A stretch of 64,000 nt of DNA from Pseudomonadota bacterium (GCA_023387335.1 JAEWIF010000006.1:162291-226290); one strand, 5' to 3'; shown: positions 8,050 to 15,427, counted from the stretch's first letter. A program made the numbers and translations. The notes: generated from the sequence alone by a model not told the origin.

Positions 8050-8388
8050 ATGAACGACAACCGCATCACCGCCACCGCCGCGCAATTCGTCGAGGCGTTC
8101 GGCAGCAACGCGCATGGCGCCATCGATGCCTGCATCGCCGGCGGCGAGCGCCTGGGCGGGTTCGCGGCCGAGCGCTGGGACCGTGCCTTCGAGCAGGCGA
8201 GCCCGCGCCTTTCGGCCGAGACGCGCCGCAACGCGGCCAATGCCCGCGAGGTGTTTTCCCGCTACTACCGGCAAGGCCTGGAACGGTCGGGCGGAGGCGC
8301 CGCCCGGGCGGTGGACGCGATGGTGAAGGCGGCGGGCAGCGCGATCGAGCGCGCCGAAGCCTTCCGCTGCGCGCGCGCTGGCGCCTGA
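8050..8388 (+). CDS. Small alpha-helical protein, phasin-like (112 aa)
   Basis: Starts MNDNRITATAAQFVEAFGSN. It is predicted all-helical, with Ala, Glu and Arg repeats and an amphipathic periodicity, which recalls phasin-family proteins that coat polyhydroxyalkanoate granules. No diagnostic motif is visible, so phasin is a guess. GGAGAAC lies before the ATG. A START-like gene follows 49 nt after it and may be cotranscribed. Confidence 0.55.
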   Translation: MNDNRITATAAQFVEAFGSNAHGAIDACIAGGERLGGFAAERWDRAFEQASPRLSAETRRNAANAREVFSRYYRQGLERSGGGAARAVDAMVKAAGSAIERAEAFRCARAGA

Positions 8389-8437
8389 GCGAAGACCCCT
8401 GCAGAATCGCCGCACCACAAGCACGACAGGAGACACC

Positions 8438-8908
8438 ATGGCGATCAGCGTCCCCATCCGCCTGGGTTACGAGCTCGAGGTGAAGGCCAAGGCCGCCGAG
8501 GTGTTCGAGGTGCTGTCGGACGTGCCCGCCTCGGTCTCGTTCTTTCCCAAGGTGGACAAGCTCACCGACCTGGGCGATGGCGTCTACCAATGGGAGATGG
8601 AGAAGGTCGGCACCGCGCAGGTGAATATCCAGACCGTCTACGCGAGCAAGTACACCAGCAGCAAGTCCAAGGGAACCGTCACCTGGACGCCGGTGCCCGG
8701 CGTCGGCAATGCGCTGGTCGGCGGCGCATGGAAGATCACCGACAACAAGAAGTCCACCCACCTGCAGCTCACCATCGACGGCGAGATCAACGTGCCGCTG
8801 CCCGGCCTGATGAAGATGGTGGTCGCCCCCGTGGTCGAGGGCGAATTCGAGAAGCTGGTGGAGAAGTACCTGGCCAACCTGGCCAGGCGGTTCGGCGGCG
8901 AGGTCTAG
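8438..8908 (+). CDS. SRPBCC (START-like) family protein
   Basis: 156 aa, beginning MAISVPIRLGYELEVKAKAA. The pattern of a long N-terminal strand, VFEVLSDVPASVSFFPKV, alternating beta strands and a final amphipathic helix (VEGEFEKLVEKYLANLARRF) fits the SRPBCC/polyketide cyclase-like fold that binds hydrophobic ligands. No catalytic residues are evident. AGGAGA lies before the ATG. Its stop codon overlaps the stop of the converging esterase gene by 4 nt. Confidence 0.7.
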   Translation: MAISVPIRLGYELEVKAKAAEVFEVLSDVPASVSFFPKVDKLTDLGDGVYQWEMEKVGTAQVNIQTVYASKYTSSKSKGTVTWTPVPGVGNALVGGAWKITDNKKSTHLQLTIDGEINVPLPGLMKMVVAPVVEGEFEKLVEKYLANLARRFGGEV

Positions 8909-9573
8909 GCCAACGCCTTGAGCAGCCAGGCATTCAGGTCCTGGACTTCCTCCATGCACACCGAGTGCGCCATCGGGTACTCGTGCCATTCCACGTCGTA
9001 GCCCAGCGCGCGCAGCAGCGCGCAGGAATCGCGGCCGCGCTGCGGCACCACCACGTTGTCGAAGCTGCCGTGCGCCATGAAGATCGGCGTGAGCGCGTTG
9101 GCATGCGCGCGCTCCGCTTCCGTGCTCGCCGCGAGCGGCAGGTAGCCCGACATGCCCACGATGCCCGCCAGCCGGTTCGCATGCCGCAAGCCCGCCAGCA
9201 GCGCCATCGCGCAGCCCTGCGAGAACCCCGCCAGCACGATGCGCGACGAAGCAATGCCGCGCGATTCCTCCCGCGCCAGCAACGCCTCCACCGACGCCAG
9301 CGAGCGCCGCAGCCCGGCCTCGTCCTCGCGCCGCTGCATCTCGGTGCCCAGGATGTCGTACCAGGCCCGCATGCGGTAGCCGTTGTTGATGGTGACCGGC
9401 ATCACCGGCGCGTGCGGGAACACGAAGCGCACCGGTCCCACGGCCTGCAGGCGCAGCTGGTCCGCGAACGGCACGAAGTCGTTGCCGTCGGCGCCGAGGC
9501 CGTGCAGCACGATGATGCTGGCCGACGGTTGCGGCGCGGTTTCGATCTCGATGGCGTCGTCGGGCAGGCTCAT
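8905..9573 (-). CDS. Carboxylesterase/phospholipase
   Basis: 222 aa. The Ser-hydrolase triad is visible: S118 in GFSQGC, D172 in HGSFDNVV, and H203 in YPMAHSV. VLHGLGADGNDF supplies the oxyanion hole. The length and motifs match the esterase family of Pseudomonas EstB-type carboxylesterase/acyl-protein thioesterase, cytoplasmic enzymes that cleave short-chain esters. Convergent with the SRPBCC gene. Single gene. Confidence 0.88.
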   Translation of the reverse strand: MSLPDDAIEIETAPQPSASIIVLHGLGADGNDFVPFADQLRLQAVGPVRFVFPHAPVMPVTINNGYRMRAWYDILGTEMQRREDEAGLRRSLASVEALLAREESRGIASSRIVLAGFSQGCAMALLAGLRHANRLAGIVGMSGYLPLAASTEAERAHANALTPIFMAHGSFDNVVVPQRGRDSCALLRALGYDVEWHEYPMAHSVCMEEVQDLNAWLLKALA

Positions 9574-9621
9574 GCGAGGGGGAAGTCGGGAAAGGACCGT
9601 CTGAACGAAGGGGCAGTCATT

Positions 9622-9656
9622 GTCCTACAGCCCTTCGAGGGTCGCCCCGCCACACT
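9622..9656 (+). promoter_or_regulatory. Promoter with GTCCTACAG box, short spacing, for the HPF-like gene
   Basis: GTCCTACAG at 9622-9630 and CACACT at 9651-9656 (box position 30). A start near 9663 leaves a 22-nt leader before the ATG at 9685. Confidence 0.55.
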
Positions 9657-9684
9657 GGGTCGAACACAGCATGAAAGGAAGGCA

Positions 9685-10071
9685 ATGCAGGTTCAGGTGA
9701 ACACCAGCAACGGCATCGAAAACAAGGACACCCTGGAGCGCTGGGCCAGCGACTACCTCAACGACTCGCTGGAGCGATTCCGGCAGGACATCACCCGTGT
9801 CGAGGTCCAGTTGCGCGACACGAGCAGCGGCAAGAAGGGTGGCGAGGACAAGCGTTGCACGCTCGAGGCGCGTATCGCCGGCCGCGATCCGGTGGCCGCC
9901 ACGCACCACGCGCCGTCCCAGGACGAAGCCTTCCGCGGCGCCACCCAACGATTGATCCACGTGCTGGAGCACACCCTGGGCAAGCTCGACCGTCACCACC
10001 ATCGCGACCGCGACACCATCCGCCGCGACGCCACCGCCCCGGTCGGCGACACGGCTCCCTCGGTCGAGTAG
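9685..10071 (+). CDS. HPF/RaiA-family ribosome-associated protein
   Basis: 128 aa, starting MQVQVNTSNGIENKDTLERW. The beta-alpha-beta layout with DITRVEVQLRDTSS, then KRCTLEARIAGRDPVA and the helix EAFRGATQRLIHVLEHTLGK, matches the sigma-54 modulation/HPF (S30AE) fold that binds the 30S subunit and idles ribosomes under stress. The C-terminal tail is disordered and rich in His, Arg and Asp. It is a divergent family member, so function is inferred. AAGGAAGG precedes the ATG. The upstream box links it to the other small genes. Confidence 0.75.
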   Translation: MQVQVNTSNGIENKDTLERWASDYLNDSLERFRQDITRVEVQLRDTSSGKKGGEDKRCTLEARIAGRDPVAATHHAPSQDEAFRGATQRLIHVLEHTLGKLDRHHHRDRDTIRRDATAPVGDTAPSVE

Positions 10072-10115
10072 CGCACCGACTCCTTCCCCATCACCGCGTT
10101 CACGCCGGCCGGCGC

Positions 10116-10286
10116 TCAGTCGGCCGGCGAGTTCGCTCGCCAGGACGGCCCGTGGTAGCCCATGAAGGCCGCGCCGTCCTGCGTGGCGTGCCCGCCCTGG
10201 TCGGGCGCGCGGGCGGAGCGCGTGCCGCCCGCGCAGGCGGACAGCAGGGTGGCGACGGCGGCGAGGGCGACGACGATCTTTCGCAT
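10116..10286 (-). CDS. Small lipoprotein (56 aa)
   Basis: Starts MRKIVVALAAVATLLSACAG. The lipobox LLSAC places the acylated Cys at residue 18, leaving a 39-residue mature peptide with Gly, Arg, His and Trp but no fold I recognise. GGGGA lies just before the ATG. The reading frame ends in TGA at 10116. A -10-like TAGCTT at 10300-10295 would give a leader of about 2 nt. Confidence 0.65.
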   Translation of the reverse strand: MRKIVVALAAVATLLSACAGGTRSARAPDQGGHATQDGAAFMGYHGPSWRANSPAD

Positions 10287-10294
10287 GGGTCCCC

Positions 10295-10329
10295 AAGCTA
10301 GTCGCCGCCGCCCGGGCGCGGCGTAGGAA
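10295..10329 (-). promoter_or_regulatory. Box promoter, short spacing, for the lipoprotein gene
   Basis: TTCCTACGC (10329-10321) is followed at box position 30 by TAGCTT (10300-10295). The box is degenerate but the spacing is identical to that of the perfect-box sites. Confidence 0.4.
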
Positions 10330-10491
10330 CAGGTCCCAGGCGCCGGTGCGCGCGCATCGCGGGCCGCGCGTGAAGAACGCTACTCATCCGTGACGGCTGC
10401 CCCACAACGTCGCGGCAGACGCGTATATTGGCCTCGCGCCGGAACGCAAGCCGGTGCCGTTTCGTTCCACAACCGTACAAGGAGCCCGAAG

Positions 10492-10842
10492 ATGAACCTG
10501 AAGAAAGTGACATGCCGTGGTCTTGTGGTGTCGATGCTCGCGCTGTCGTTCCAGACGGCAGGGGCCGGGATGATCGGTGCCGACCAGGCCGCGCCAGGCT
10601 CGGCGCAGGCTGATCGCTCCATGGTGCTGGAAACGCTGGCGCGCGCCGACACCAGCTCGCAACTCGAAGCCATGGGCGTCGACCCGCGGCAGGCCCGCGA
10701 CCGCGTGGCCGCGATGAGCGACCAGGAAGTCACGCAGCTCGCCGCCGACATCCGCCAGGCTCCCGCGGGTGCCGATGGCGGCACGGTGCTGGCCGTGATC
10801 GTGATCGCGGCCGCGATCTGGTACTTCGCGTTCCGTCGTTGA
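10492..10842 (+). CDS. PA2779-family protein with C-terminal GG plus membrane helix
   Basis: 116 aa. An N-terminal signal-like segment (about 8-25) is followed by a helical stretch (VLETLARADTSSQLEAMGVD...ARDRVAAMSDQEVTQLAAD) and a C-terminal cassette: ADGG, a hydrophobic run TVLAVIVIAAAIWYFAF, then RR. This GG-helix-Arg layout resembles C-terminal sorting signals. AAGGAG lies 7 nt before the ATG. The next gene encodes a C39-like peptidase only 13 nt downstream, the conserved PA2779-PA2778 pairing, which suggests the peptidase processes this protein; that link is inference. Confidence 0.8.
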   Translation: MNLKKVTCRGLVVSMLALSFQTAGAGMIGADQAAPGSAQADRSMVLETLARADTSSQLEAMGVDPRQARDRVAAMSDQEVTQLAADIRQAPAGADGGTVLAVIVIAAAIWYFAFRR

Positions 10843-10855
10843 CGCGCGCCGCCGG

Positions 10856-11857
10856 ATGACCGGCCCGCAGCTGCGCTTCGAAGCCCGCCTCGCGCGGGCT
10901 TGTCGTTTGCTCCTCGCCGCCGCCATCGTGCTGGTGGCGAGCGGCTGCGCGCAGATGGTTCCGCAGACCATGGCGCTGCGCACCGGCTGGCCCGCCGGCG
11001 TTCCGCAGACAGGGCAGGTCGACGGCGTTCCCTTCTTTCCCCAGGACGAGTACCAGTGCGGCCCGGCCGCGCTCGCGACCGTGCTGGCCTTCAGCGGCGT
11101 ACCCATCACGCCCGAGCCGCTGGTCTCGCAGGTGTACGTGCCCGCACGGCGCGGCAGCCTGCAGCTGGAGATGCTGGCCGCGGCGCGCCGCCACGGCCGC
11201 GTGTCGTACGTGCTCGCGCCGCGCTACGGCGACCTGCTGCGCGAAGTCGCGGCGGGCAATCCGGTGCTGGTGCTGCAGGACGTGGGCGCGCTGGCGCAGC
11301 AGTGGCACTACGCCGTGGTCAACGGGTTCGACTACCCGAGCGGCACCGTGTACCTGCGCTCGGGCACGGTGGCGAAGCTGGAGATGCCCTTCACCGCCTT
11401 CGAGCGCAGCTGGATGAAGAGCGGCTACTGGGCCATGGTGGTGACGCCGCCCGACCGCATCCCCGCCACCGCCACCGAGGACGCATGGGTCAACGCCGTG
11501 CTGGCGCTGGCGCGCGTGGGCACGCCGGAGCAGATGACCACCGCTTTCGCCACCGCGCTGGAGCGCTGGCCGGAGAACCTGGCCGCGGCCGTCGGCCTGG
11601 CCAACCAGTTCCACGCGCGCGGTTCGCTCGCGCGCGCGACCGAAGTGCTGCGCGAGGCGCGCCGGCGCCATCCCGACTCGGCCATCGTCGCCAACAACCT
11701 GGCCCAGGTGCTGTCCGACCAGGGCCAGCAGCGCGAGGCGCTCGCGCTCATCGAGCAGGCCGCGTCCGATCCATCCAACCCCTTCGCCTCCGAGATCCGC
11801 AGCACGCGCGAGTCCATCGTCGAGCGCATCAAGCGCGGCGGCGGGACGGCCCGGTAA
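10856..11857 (+). CDS. PA2778-family C39-like cysteine peptidase lipoprotein with TPR domain
   Basis: 333 aa. A lipobox VASGC places the lipidated Cys at 31. The peptidase domain shows VPFFPQDEYQCGPAALATVL with catalytic Cys at 68, and QQWHYAVVNGFDY with His at 151 and Asp at 159. Residues about 210-320 form TPR-like helices (ENLAAAVGLANQFHARGS, SAIVANNLAQVLSDQGQ). It is therefore an outer- or inner-membrane-anchored periplasmic protease. The gene follows the PA2779 gene after 13 nt and is probably its partner. Confidence 0.85.
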   Translation: MTGPQLRFEARLARACRLLLAAAIVLVASGCAQMVPQTMALRTGWPAGVPQTGQVDGVPFFPQDEYQCGPAALATVLAFSGVPITPEPLVSQVYVPARRGSLQLEMLAAARRHGRVSYVLAPRYGDLLREVAAGNPVLVLQDVGALAQQWHYAVVNGFDYPSGTVYLRSGTVAKLEMPFTAFERSWMKSGYWAMVVTPPDRIPATATEDAWVNAVLALARVGTPEQMTTAFATALERWPENLAAAVGLANQFHARGSLARATEVLREARRRHPDSAIVANNLAQVLSDQGQQREALALIEQAASDPSNPFASEIRSTRESIVERIKRGGGTAR

Positions 11858-12241
11858 GCGCGCGGACGGCGTCGCGTCCGGGTTCACGCCTACAGTCCTT
11901 CGGGTCCCCTGCCTGCGGCGCCGGACCGGCGCGCTGCCACACTGCAAGCGTGCCCGCCGGGGTGCCGCGCGACGAGACAGGTATCGGTCTTCCGCCACAG
12001 TGCGAAACGAACGAACATTGTCCAGCGGCCACGGTGGGCCATTGCCTTTCCGCGCACCTCGCATTGCGACCTCGCGCACGAACTCACCTTCGCCGTCCAC
12101 GCGCACCGGATGCGTGCGCGCGCTGCGCCCACGCGCGCTGACGCCATTGCGCACCGCCCGCAGCGCGCTCCGCCTACAGGCGGTGCCGGCCGCGCTGCCT
12201 ACTCTGGCGACATCCACCACCCCCACCCCCCGGGAGTTCCC
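11858..12241. other. 384-bp intergenic region
   Basis: No convincing gene is seen. It holds the promoter-like site at 12171-12205 near its right end and a lone CGCCTACAG at 11887-11895 that has no -10 at either expected distance. No hairpin with a T run is evident after the peptidase gene. Confidence 0.5.
12171..12205 (+). promoter_or_regulatory. Box promoter, short spacing, for the DUF4864-like gene
   Basis: CGCCTACAG (12171-12179) is followed at box position 30 by TACTCT (12200-12205), in the context CCTACTCTGG. The leader would be about 30 nt to the ATG at 12242. Confidence 0.45.
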
Positions 12242-12688
12242 ATGAACCGGCATCCCGCTCGATTCCTCGCCCTGATCGCCATGGCGCTGGCGGCACTCAC
12301 TGTCCATGTGCGCGCCGTCGCGGCCGGACCGCTGGCGGATGACGAGGTGGACCGGGTGCGGGAGGTGATCGTCGCCCAGCTGTCGGCTTTGGCGCTCGAC
12401 GATGCCGACAAGGCCTTCGAGACCGCCACGCCCGAGGTGCGCGCGGCGATCGGCAGCTCCAACCGCTTCCTCGCGATGGTGCGCGGCGCCTACCCGATGG
12501 TCTATCGCCCCGCCTCGGTGAGCTTCCACAAGCCCGAAGAGGAAGACGGCAGCGTGCTGCAGCTGGTCGAGATCAAGGACGGGAACGACAAGTCCTGGCT
12601 GGCGCTCTTCGCGCTGGAGCGGCAGCCCGACACCACCTGGCGCATCAGCGGCTGCGTGGTCGCCGAGAACCACTGGCAGTCGATCTGA
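12242..12688 (+). CDS. Exported DUF4864-like protein
   Basis: 148 aa. The signal peptide is MNRHPARFLALIAMALAALT with cleavage near VRAVAA. The mature part has VREVIVAQLSALALDDADKA, EVRAAIGSSNRFLAMVRGAY and a final WRISGCVVAENHW, the pattern of DUF4864, a cystatin/NTF2-like periplasmic family without known function. A GGGAG lies 5 nt before the ATG. The gene converges with the L,D-transpeptidase gene, 10 nt apart. Confidence 0.75.
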   Translation: MNRHPARFLALIAMALAALTVHVRAVAAGPLADDEVDRVREVIVAQLSALALDDADKAFETATPEVRAAIGSSNRFLAMVRGAYPMVYRPASVSFHKPEEEDGSVLQLVEIKDGNDKSWLALFALERQPDTTWRISGCVVAENHWQSI

Positions 12689-12698
12689 GGCCCACGGA

Positions 12699-13328
12699 TC
12701 AGAGCTGGACGAACAGCTCGCGCGCGCTCTGCGTTTCCGGCAACACGTACACCACGCCGCTGCGTGAACCGAGCAGCGGCTTCACCACGTCCAGGTAGAA
12801 CGCCACCGGCACCACCACGCAGCCGAGCGAAAGGCGCCGCTCCTGCGGCTGCGAGGAGGCCAGCCGCGCGGCGCGCGTCTTGTACGAGCGCCCGGGGCGC
12901 AGCCGGTGCAGCGCGAGCGCCTCGCCGTAGTCCAGCCACACCACGTGCTCGCCGTCGATGTTGCGGCCGGGCTGGGTGACGTAGCGTCCGGCCGGCGTGG
13001 TCTTGTCCTCGGGCGTCAGCGTGCCGTTCTGGGCCCGCTCGCCCACCCCCGGCGTGCTGCTGTCGCCCAGCGCCGCGCCCAGGATCACCGGCGTGGCGGC
13101 CAGGAGGCGCCCGTCGGCCTCGAACACGAACAGCCGGGCCGCTTTCTTGTCGACGATGAGGTAGGGCTTGCCGCCGGCGTCATCGCTGGCCTGCACCCGG
13201 GCGGCCATCTCGCGCGCGTCGGCCGAAGGGTTCTGCCGTTCGAAGTCCTGGTCCGGCGTGGCAGCCGAAGCCGCGAACGCGACCGCCCAGGCAGCGCACA
13301 GCGCCACCGCCTTGCTCTTCCATTGCAT
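12699..13328 (-). CDS. L,D-transpeptidase family protein (paralogue A)
   Basis: 209 aa with signal peptide (about 1-23), so periplasmic. The YkuD-like domain has KTTPAGRY, an early His in LALHRLRPG (141) and the catalytic Cys in LSLGCVVVP (170). The canonical motif is [ST]HGCxN; here the residue after Ser is Leu and the Asn position is Val. The Cys is kept, so crosslinking or exchange on peptidoglycan is likely, but activity needs testing. It is a tandem paralogue of 13479-14276; both share LLGAA/ILGAA-LGD, PEDKTTPAGR and PVAFY. Confidence 0.8.
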   Translation of the reverse strand: MQWKSKAVALCAAWAVAFAASAATPDQDFERQNPSADAREMAARVQASDDAGGKPYLIVDKKAARLFVFEADGRLLAATPVILGAALGDSSTPGVGERAQNGTLTPEDKTTPAGRYVTQPGRNIDGEHVVWLDYGEALALHRLRPGRSYKTRAARLASSQPQERRLSLGCVVVPVAFYLDVVKPLLGSRSGVVYVLPETQSARELFVQL

Positions 13329-13478
13329 CCGAGTCCCCGCTCCCGCCTGCGGGCGGGATTCTTGTGGTCGAGCCGCGAGGAACGCGGCTCAGCTGCGGGG
13401 AATGCTAGCGCTGGGTCGGCACCCAGGCCCCGTCAGGCGGGGCCATGGATGGGTTGAAGCGGGATGCCGTGCGCGATT

Positions 13479-14276
13479 TCACGCGGGCGCGGTGCGTGTG
13501 CCGCGCCACCGTGCAGCCACGTCGTACGAGCCGAACTGCTGCTGAGCCGAGCGCGTCTCGGGCAGCACGTAGATCGTGGCGCCGGTGCTGCGCACGGCCG
13601 GCAGCAGCGTTTCCTCGTAGAACGCCACCGGCAGGTTGATGCAGCCGAAGGAGATGCGGTTGTCGTCCGCGGTCGCGGAAGCCAGGCGCTCCAGGCGGCG
13701 CTCGGATTTCACCAGGGGTCGCACGCGGTGCATGGACACAGCCAGGTCGTACGAGACCCAGACGATGTCCTCGCCGTGGCTGTTGACGCCGTGCTCGGCG
13801 ACGAAGCGGCCGGCCGGCGTGGTCTTTTCCTCGGGCAGGATCTCCGACAGCGGCTTCTCGCCGATGCCGGGCACCGGGTCGTCGCCATGCGCCGCGCCGA
13901 GCAGCGCAGGCGTCTGCGCCACCAGCGCGCCCTGCGGGTCGAACAGCCAGACCCGCGCTTCATGCTTGTCGACGATCACGATGGAGCGGCCTTCCGCGTC
14001 GCCCGAATCGATCGACCAGTCGGCCACGTGGCGCACGTCGTCGCTGGGGTGTTCCGCGCCGTAGGAGGCGAATTTCGGCCGGTGCGGTGCCGCCTTCGAC
14101 CCGGGCGCTTCGGCCCTCGTGCCCGGTGCCGGCACCGGGGATTGCGGCTGTCCCAACCACCAGCCGACGGCGGCCGATGCGCCCAGGATCGCGGCGACCA
14201 GCGCCGCCCTCAGGCCCTCGCGGCGTTTGCGCGCGGGCCGCGCGGGCTGCGGATCGGGATTCGGCGGGTGGGGCAT
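13479..14276 (-). CDS. L,D-transpeptidase family protein (paralogue B), membrane-anchored
   Basis: 265 aa. A short cytoplasmic Pro/Arg-rich tail is followed by one helix (LRAALVAAILGASAAVGWWL, residues 22-41), then a disordered linker and the YkuD-like domain, with H183 in SMHRVRP and the catalytic C212 in SFGCINLP. This copy keeps the Asn that paralogue A lacks. The ATG at 14276 is the first start giving an N-terminal anchor; its Shine-Dalgarno is weak. It is transcribed in the same direction as paralogue A, 150 nt upstream of it. Confidence 0.8.
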   Translation of the reverse strand: MPHPPNPDPQPARPARKRREGLRAALVAAILGASAAVGWWLGQPQSPVPAPGTRAEAPGSKAAPHRPKFASYGAEHPSDDVRHVADWSIDSGDAEGRSIVIVDKHEARVWLFDPQGALVAQTPALLGAAHGDDPVPGIGEKPLSEILPEEKTTPAGRFVAEHGVNSHGEDIVWVSYDLAVSMHRVRPLVKSERRLERLASATADDNRISFGCINLPVAFYEETLLPAVRSTGATIYVLPETRSAQQQFGSYDVAARWRGTRTAPA

Positions 14277-14301
14277 GGCTGGGTGGGTCCGGCGAAGAAA
14301 C

Positions 14302-14331
14302 GAAAAAGGGCGGGCCCGCAGGCCCGCCCTT
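14302..14331 (-). terminator. Terminator after the Ser-rich protein gene
   Basis: Perfect 11-bp arms AAGGGCGGGCC (14306-14316) and GGCCCGCCCTT (14321-14331) around CGCA. Read leftward it ends in a T run, 22 nt past the stop at 14353. Confidence 0.85.
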
Positions 14332-14352
14332 GCTTGTGGCGGGCGTTCCGCC

Positions 14353-14976
14353 TTAGTTGCGGTCGGCGCGGGCCGCGCGGCTGCCGCTCGTGTCGCTGGA
14401 GCTGCCCGAACCCATCGTGCTGCTGCTCGGCGAGCTGGACGACGAGCTGGCGCTGCTGCCCGAGGTCGAGGGGCTGGCGCCCATCGTGCCGCTGCTGCTG
14501 CTGGGCGAGCTGGACGAGCTGGAGCTCGAGGACGGCGTGCTGGACGAGCCCGACGACGTCGAAGAAGACGGCGAGGCGGTCGAGGACGACGAGGACGGGG
14601 TGGAGCTCGAGCCGCTGGCGCCCATGGACGTGCCGCTGCTGCTCGGCGTGCTGGCCGACGAGCTGGACGAGTCGCTCGAGCCGCTGCTGGCGCTCGGGCT
14701 GGAAGTGCTCGGCGTGCTGCTGGAGGAAGAGCTGCTCGGGGTGCTCGAGCCGGAGGCGCCCATCGTGCCGGTCTGCGGAGTCGTGGTCGAACCCGTGGAA
14801 GCGCCCGCCGCCGGGCCCGCGCCGCCGGCGCTGCTGCTGCCGCTGCCCGTGGCCGCGGTGCCGCTACTGCCCGAGCCGCTGGTGCCGCCGCTCGCGCCGG
14901 CACTCTGGGCGAGGGCGTAGCCGCCGAAGGCCAGAGCGGCCGCGGCTGCCACGGTGGTAAGGGTGGTCTTGATCAT
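14353..14976 (-). CDS. Exported Ser/Thr/Gly low-complexity protein (207 aa)
   Basis: The signal peptide is MIKTTLTTVAAAAALAFGGY with cleavage near ALAQ. From residue 25 on, the protein is almost only Ser, Gly, Thr, Pro and Ala, with long Ser runs and a recurring MGAS motif (GTMGASGSST, TSMGASGSSS, GTMGASPSTS). Composition suggests an unfolded secreted, possibly O-glycosylated or polymer-like protein. Expression signals are strong: AAGGAG before the ATG, an upstream GTCCTACAG box, and a clean terminator. No family is recognised. The Ser codons vary, so the repeat is kept at protein rather than DNA level. Confidence 0.75.
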   Translation of the reverse strand: MIKTTLTTVAAAAALAFGGYALAQSAGASGGTSGSGSSGTAATGSGSSSAGGAGPAAGASTGSTTTPQTGTMGASGSSTPSSSSSSSTPSTSSPSASSGSSDSSSSSASTPSSSGTSMGASGSSSTPSSSSSTASPSSSTSSGSSSTPSSSSSSSSSPSSSSGTMGASPSTSGSSASSSSSSPSSSTMGSGSSSDTSGSRAARADRN

Positions 14977-15021
14977 GTCTAGCTCCTTGATTCAACTGCC
15001 CACGAGGGGGATCGGTTTTGA

Positions 15022-15039
15022 GGCGCCGGCAAGGGCGCC
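15022..15039. repeat. GGCGCC hairpin in the leader of the Ser-rich gene
   Basis: GGCGCC at 15022-15027 and 15034-15039 are self-complementary and can pair across a 6-nt loop in the transcript leader, which is about 68 nt long if transcription starts near 15044. A role in mRNA stability is possible but not shown. Confidence 0.35.
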
Positions 15040-15050
15040 GGCTGGACCAA

Positions 15051-15109
15051 AGATTAGGTCCCCCCACACGAGCCTTGAAGTGAGCTTAGAACGGCAGGGC
15101 CTGTAGGAC
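15051..15109 (-). promoter_or_regulatory. Promoter with GTCCTACAG box, long spacing, for the Ser-rich gene
   Basis: GTCCTACAG (15109-15101) is followed at box position 54 by TAATCT (15056-15051), in the context CCTAATCTTTGG. Confidence 0.5.
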
Positions 15110-15131
15110 CGCCACTGTCACGATTTGCTGC

Positions 15132-15320
15132 TCAGTAGGCGCCCGCCGGGCCCTTCGGCATTGCCGCCGGTTCCCAGCTTTCGAACTGCAACGCGGGATT
15201 GGCGCACTCGCAGCCGAGGGCCAGGTCGTCGTCGAATGCCGAGGGGGAAAAGGCGTTCTCGCGCGCATCGCGCTGGTTCGCATCGCGAGGGGCCAGGATC
15301 TGTTGCAGCAGGCGCGACAT
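15132..15320 (-). CDS. Small hydrophilic protein (62 aa)
   Basis: Starts MSRLLQQILAPRDANQRDAR and ends MPKGPAGAY. It has two Cys residues in a CEC pair (LALGCECANP), which could bind metal or form a disulfide, and no membrane segment. AAAGGGA lies before the ATG. The upstream region carries the shared box within an inverted repeat. No family is recognised. Confidence 0.6.
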   Translation of the reverse strand: MSRLLQQILAPRDANQRDARENAFSPSAFDDDLALGCECANPALQFESWEPAAMPKGPAGAY

Positions 15321-15360
15321 GGTGCTTCCCTTTCGGCGGTTCCGCTTCCGCCTCGGGGAA

Positions 15361-15427
15361 ATGATGGGCTGCTGAGCCAGGGCGCGGCATGGGCCACGGC
15401 CGCGCTCTGCGGTAGGACGGCGCCTAC
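15361..15427 (-). promoter_or_regulatory. Promoter with inverted-repeat box (GTAGG-N6-CCTAC), long spacing
   Basis: Leftward, GTAGG (15427-15423), six bases, then CCTAC (15416-15412) form a perfect inverted repeat, the right half being the shared box (GTCCTACCG, 15418-15410). CATCAT at 15366-15361 sits at box position 53 as -10 candidate. The left half overlaps the stop codon of the upstream gene. Confidence 0.4.

Noticed and set aside
11887..11920. CGCCTACAG after the PA2778 gene as a box promoter
   Set aside because: No -10-like hexamer at either conserved distance and no gene within 300 bp in that direction apart from one with its own closer site.
14119..14982. Repetitive Ala/Arg/Gly open frames in the Ser-rich gene region, and a possible CRISPR-like repeat
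   Set aside because: Repeats are irregular codon-level echoes of the Ser-rich coding sequence; there are no equal-length spacers or conserved palindromic repeats.
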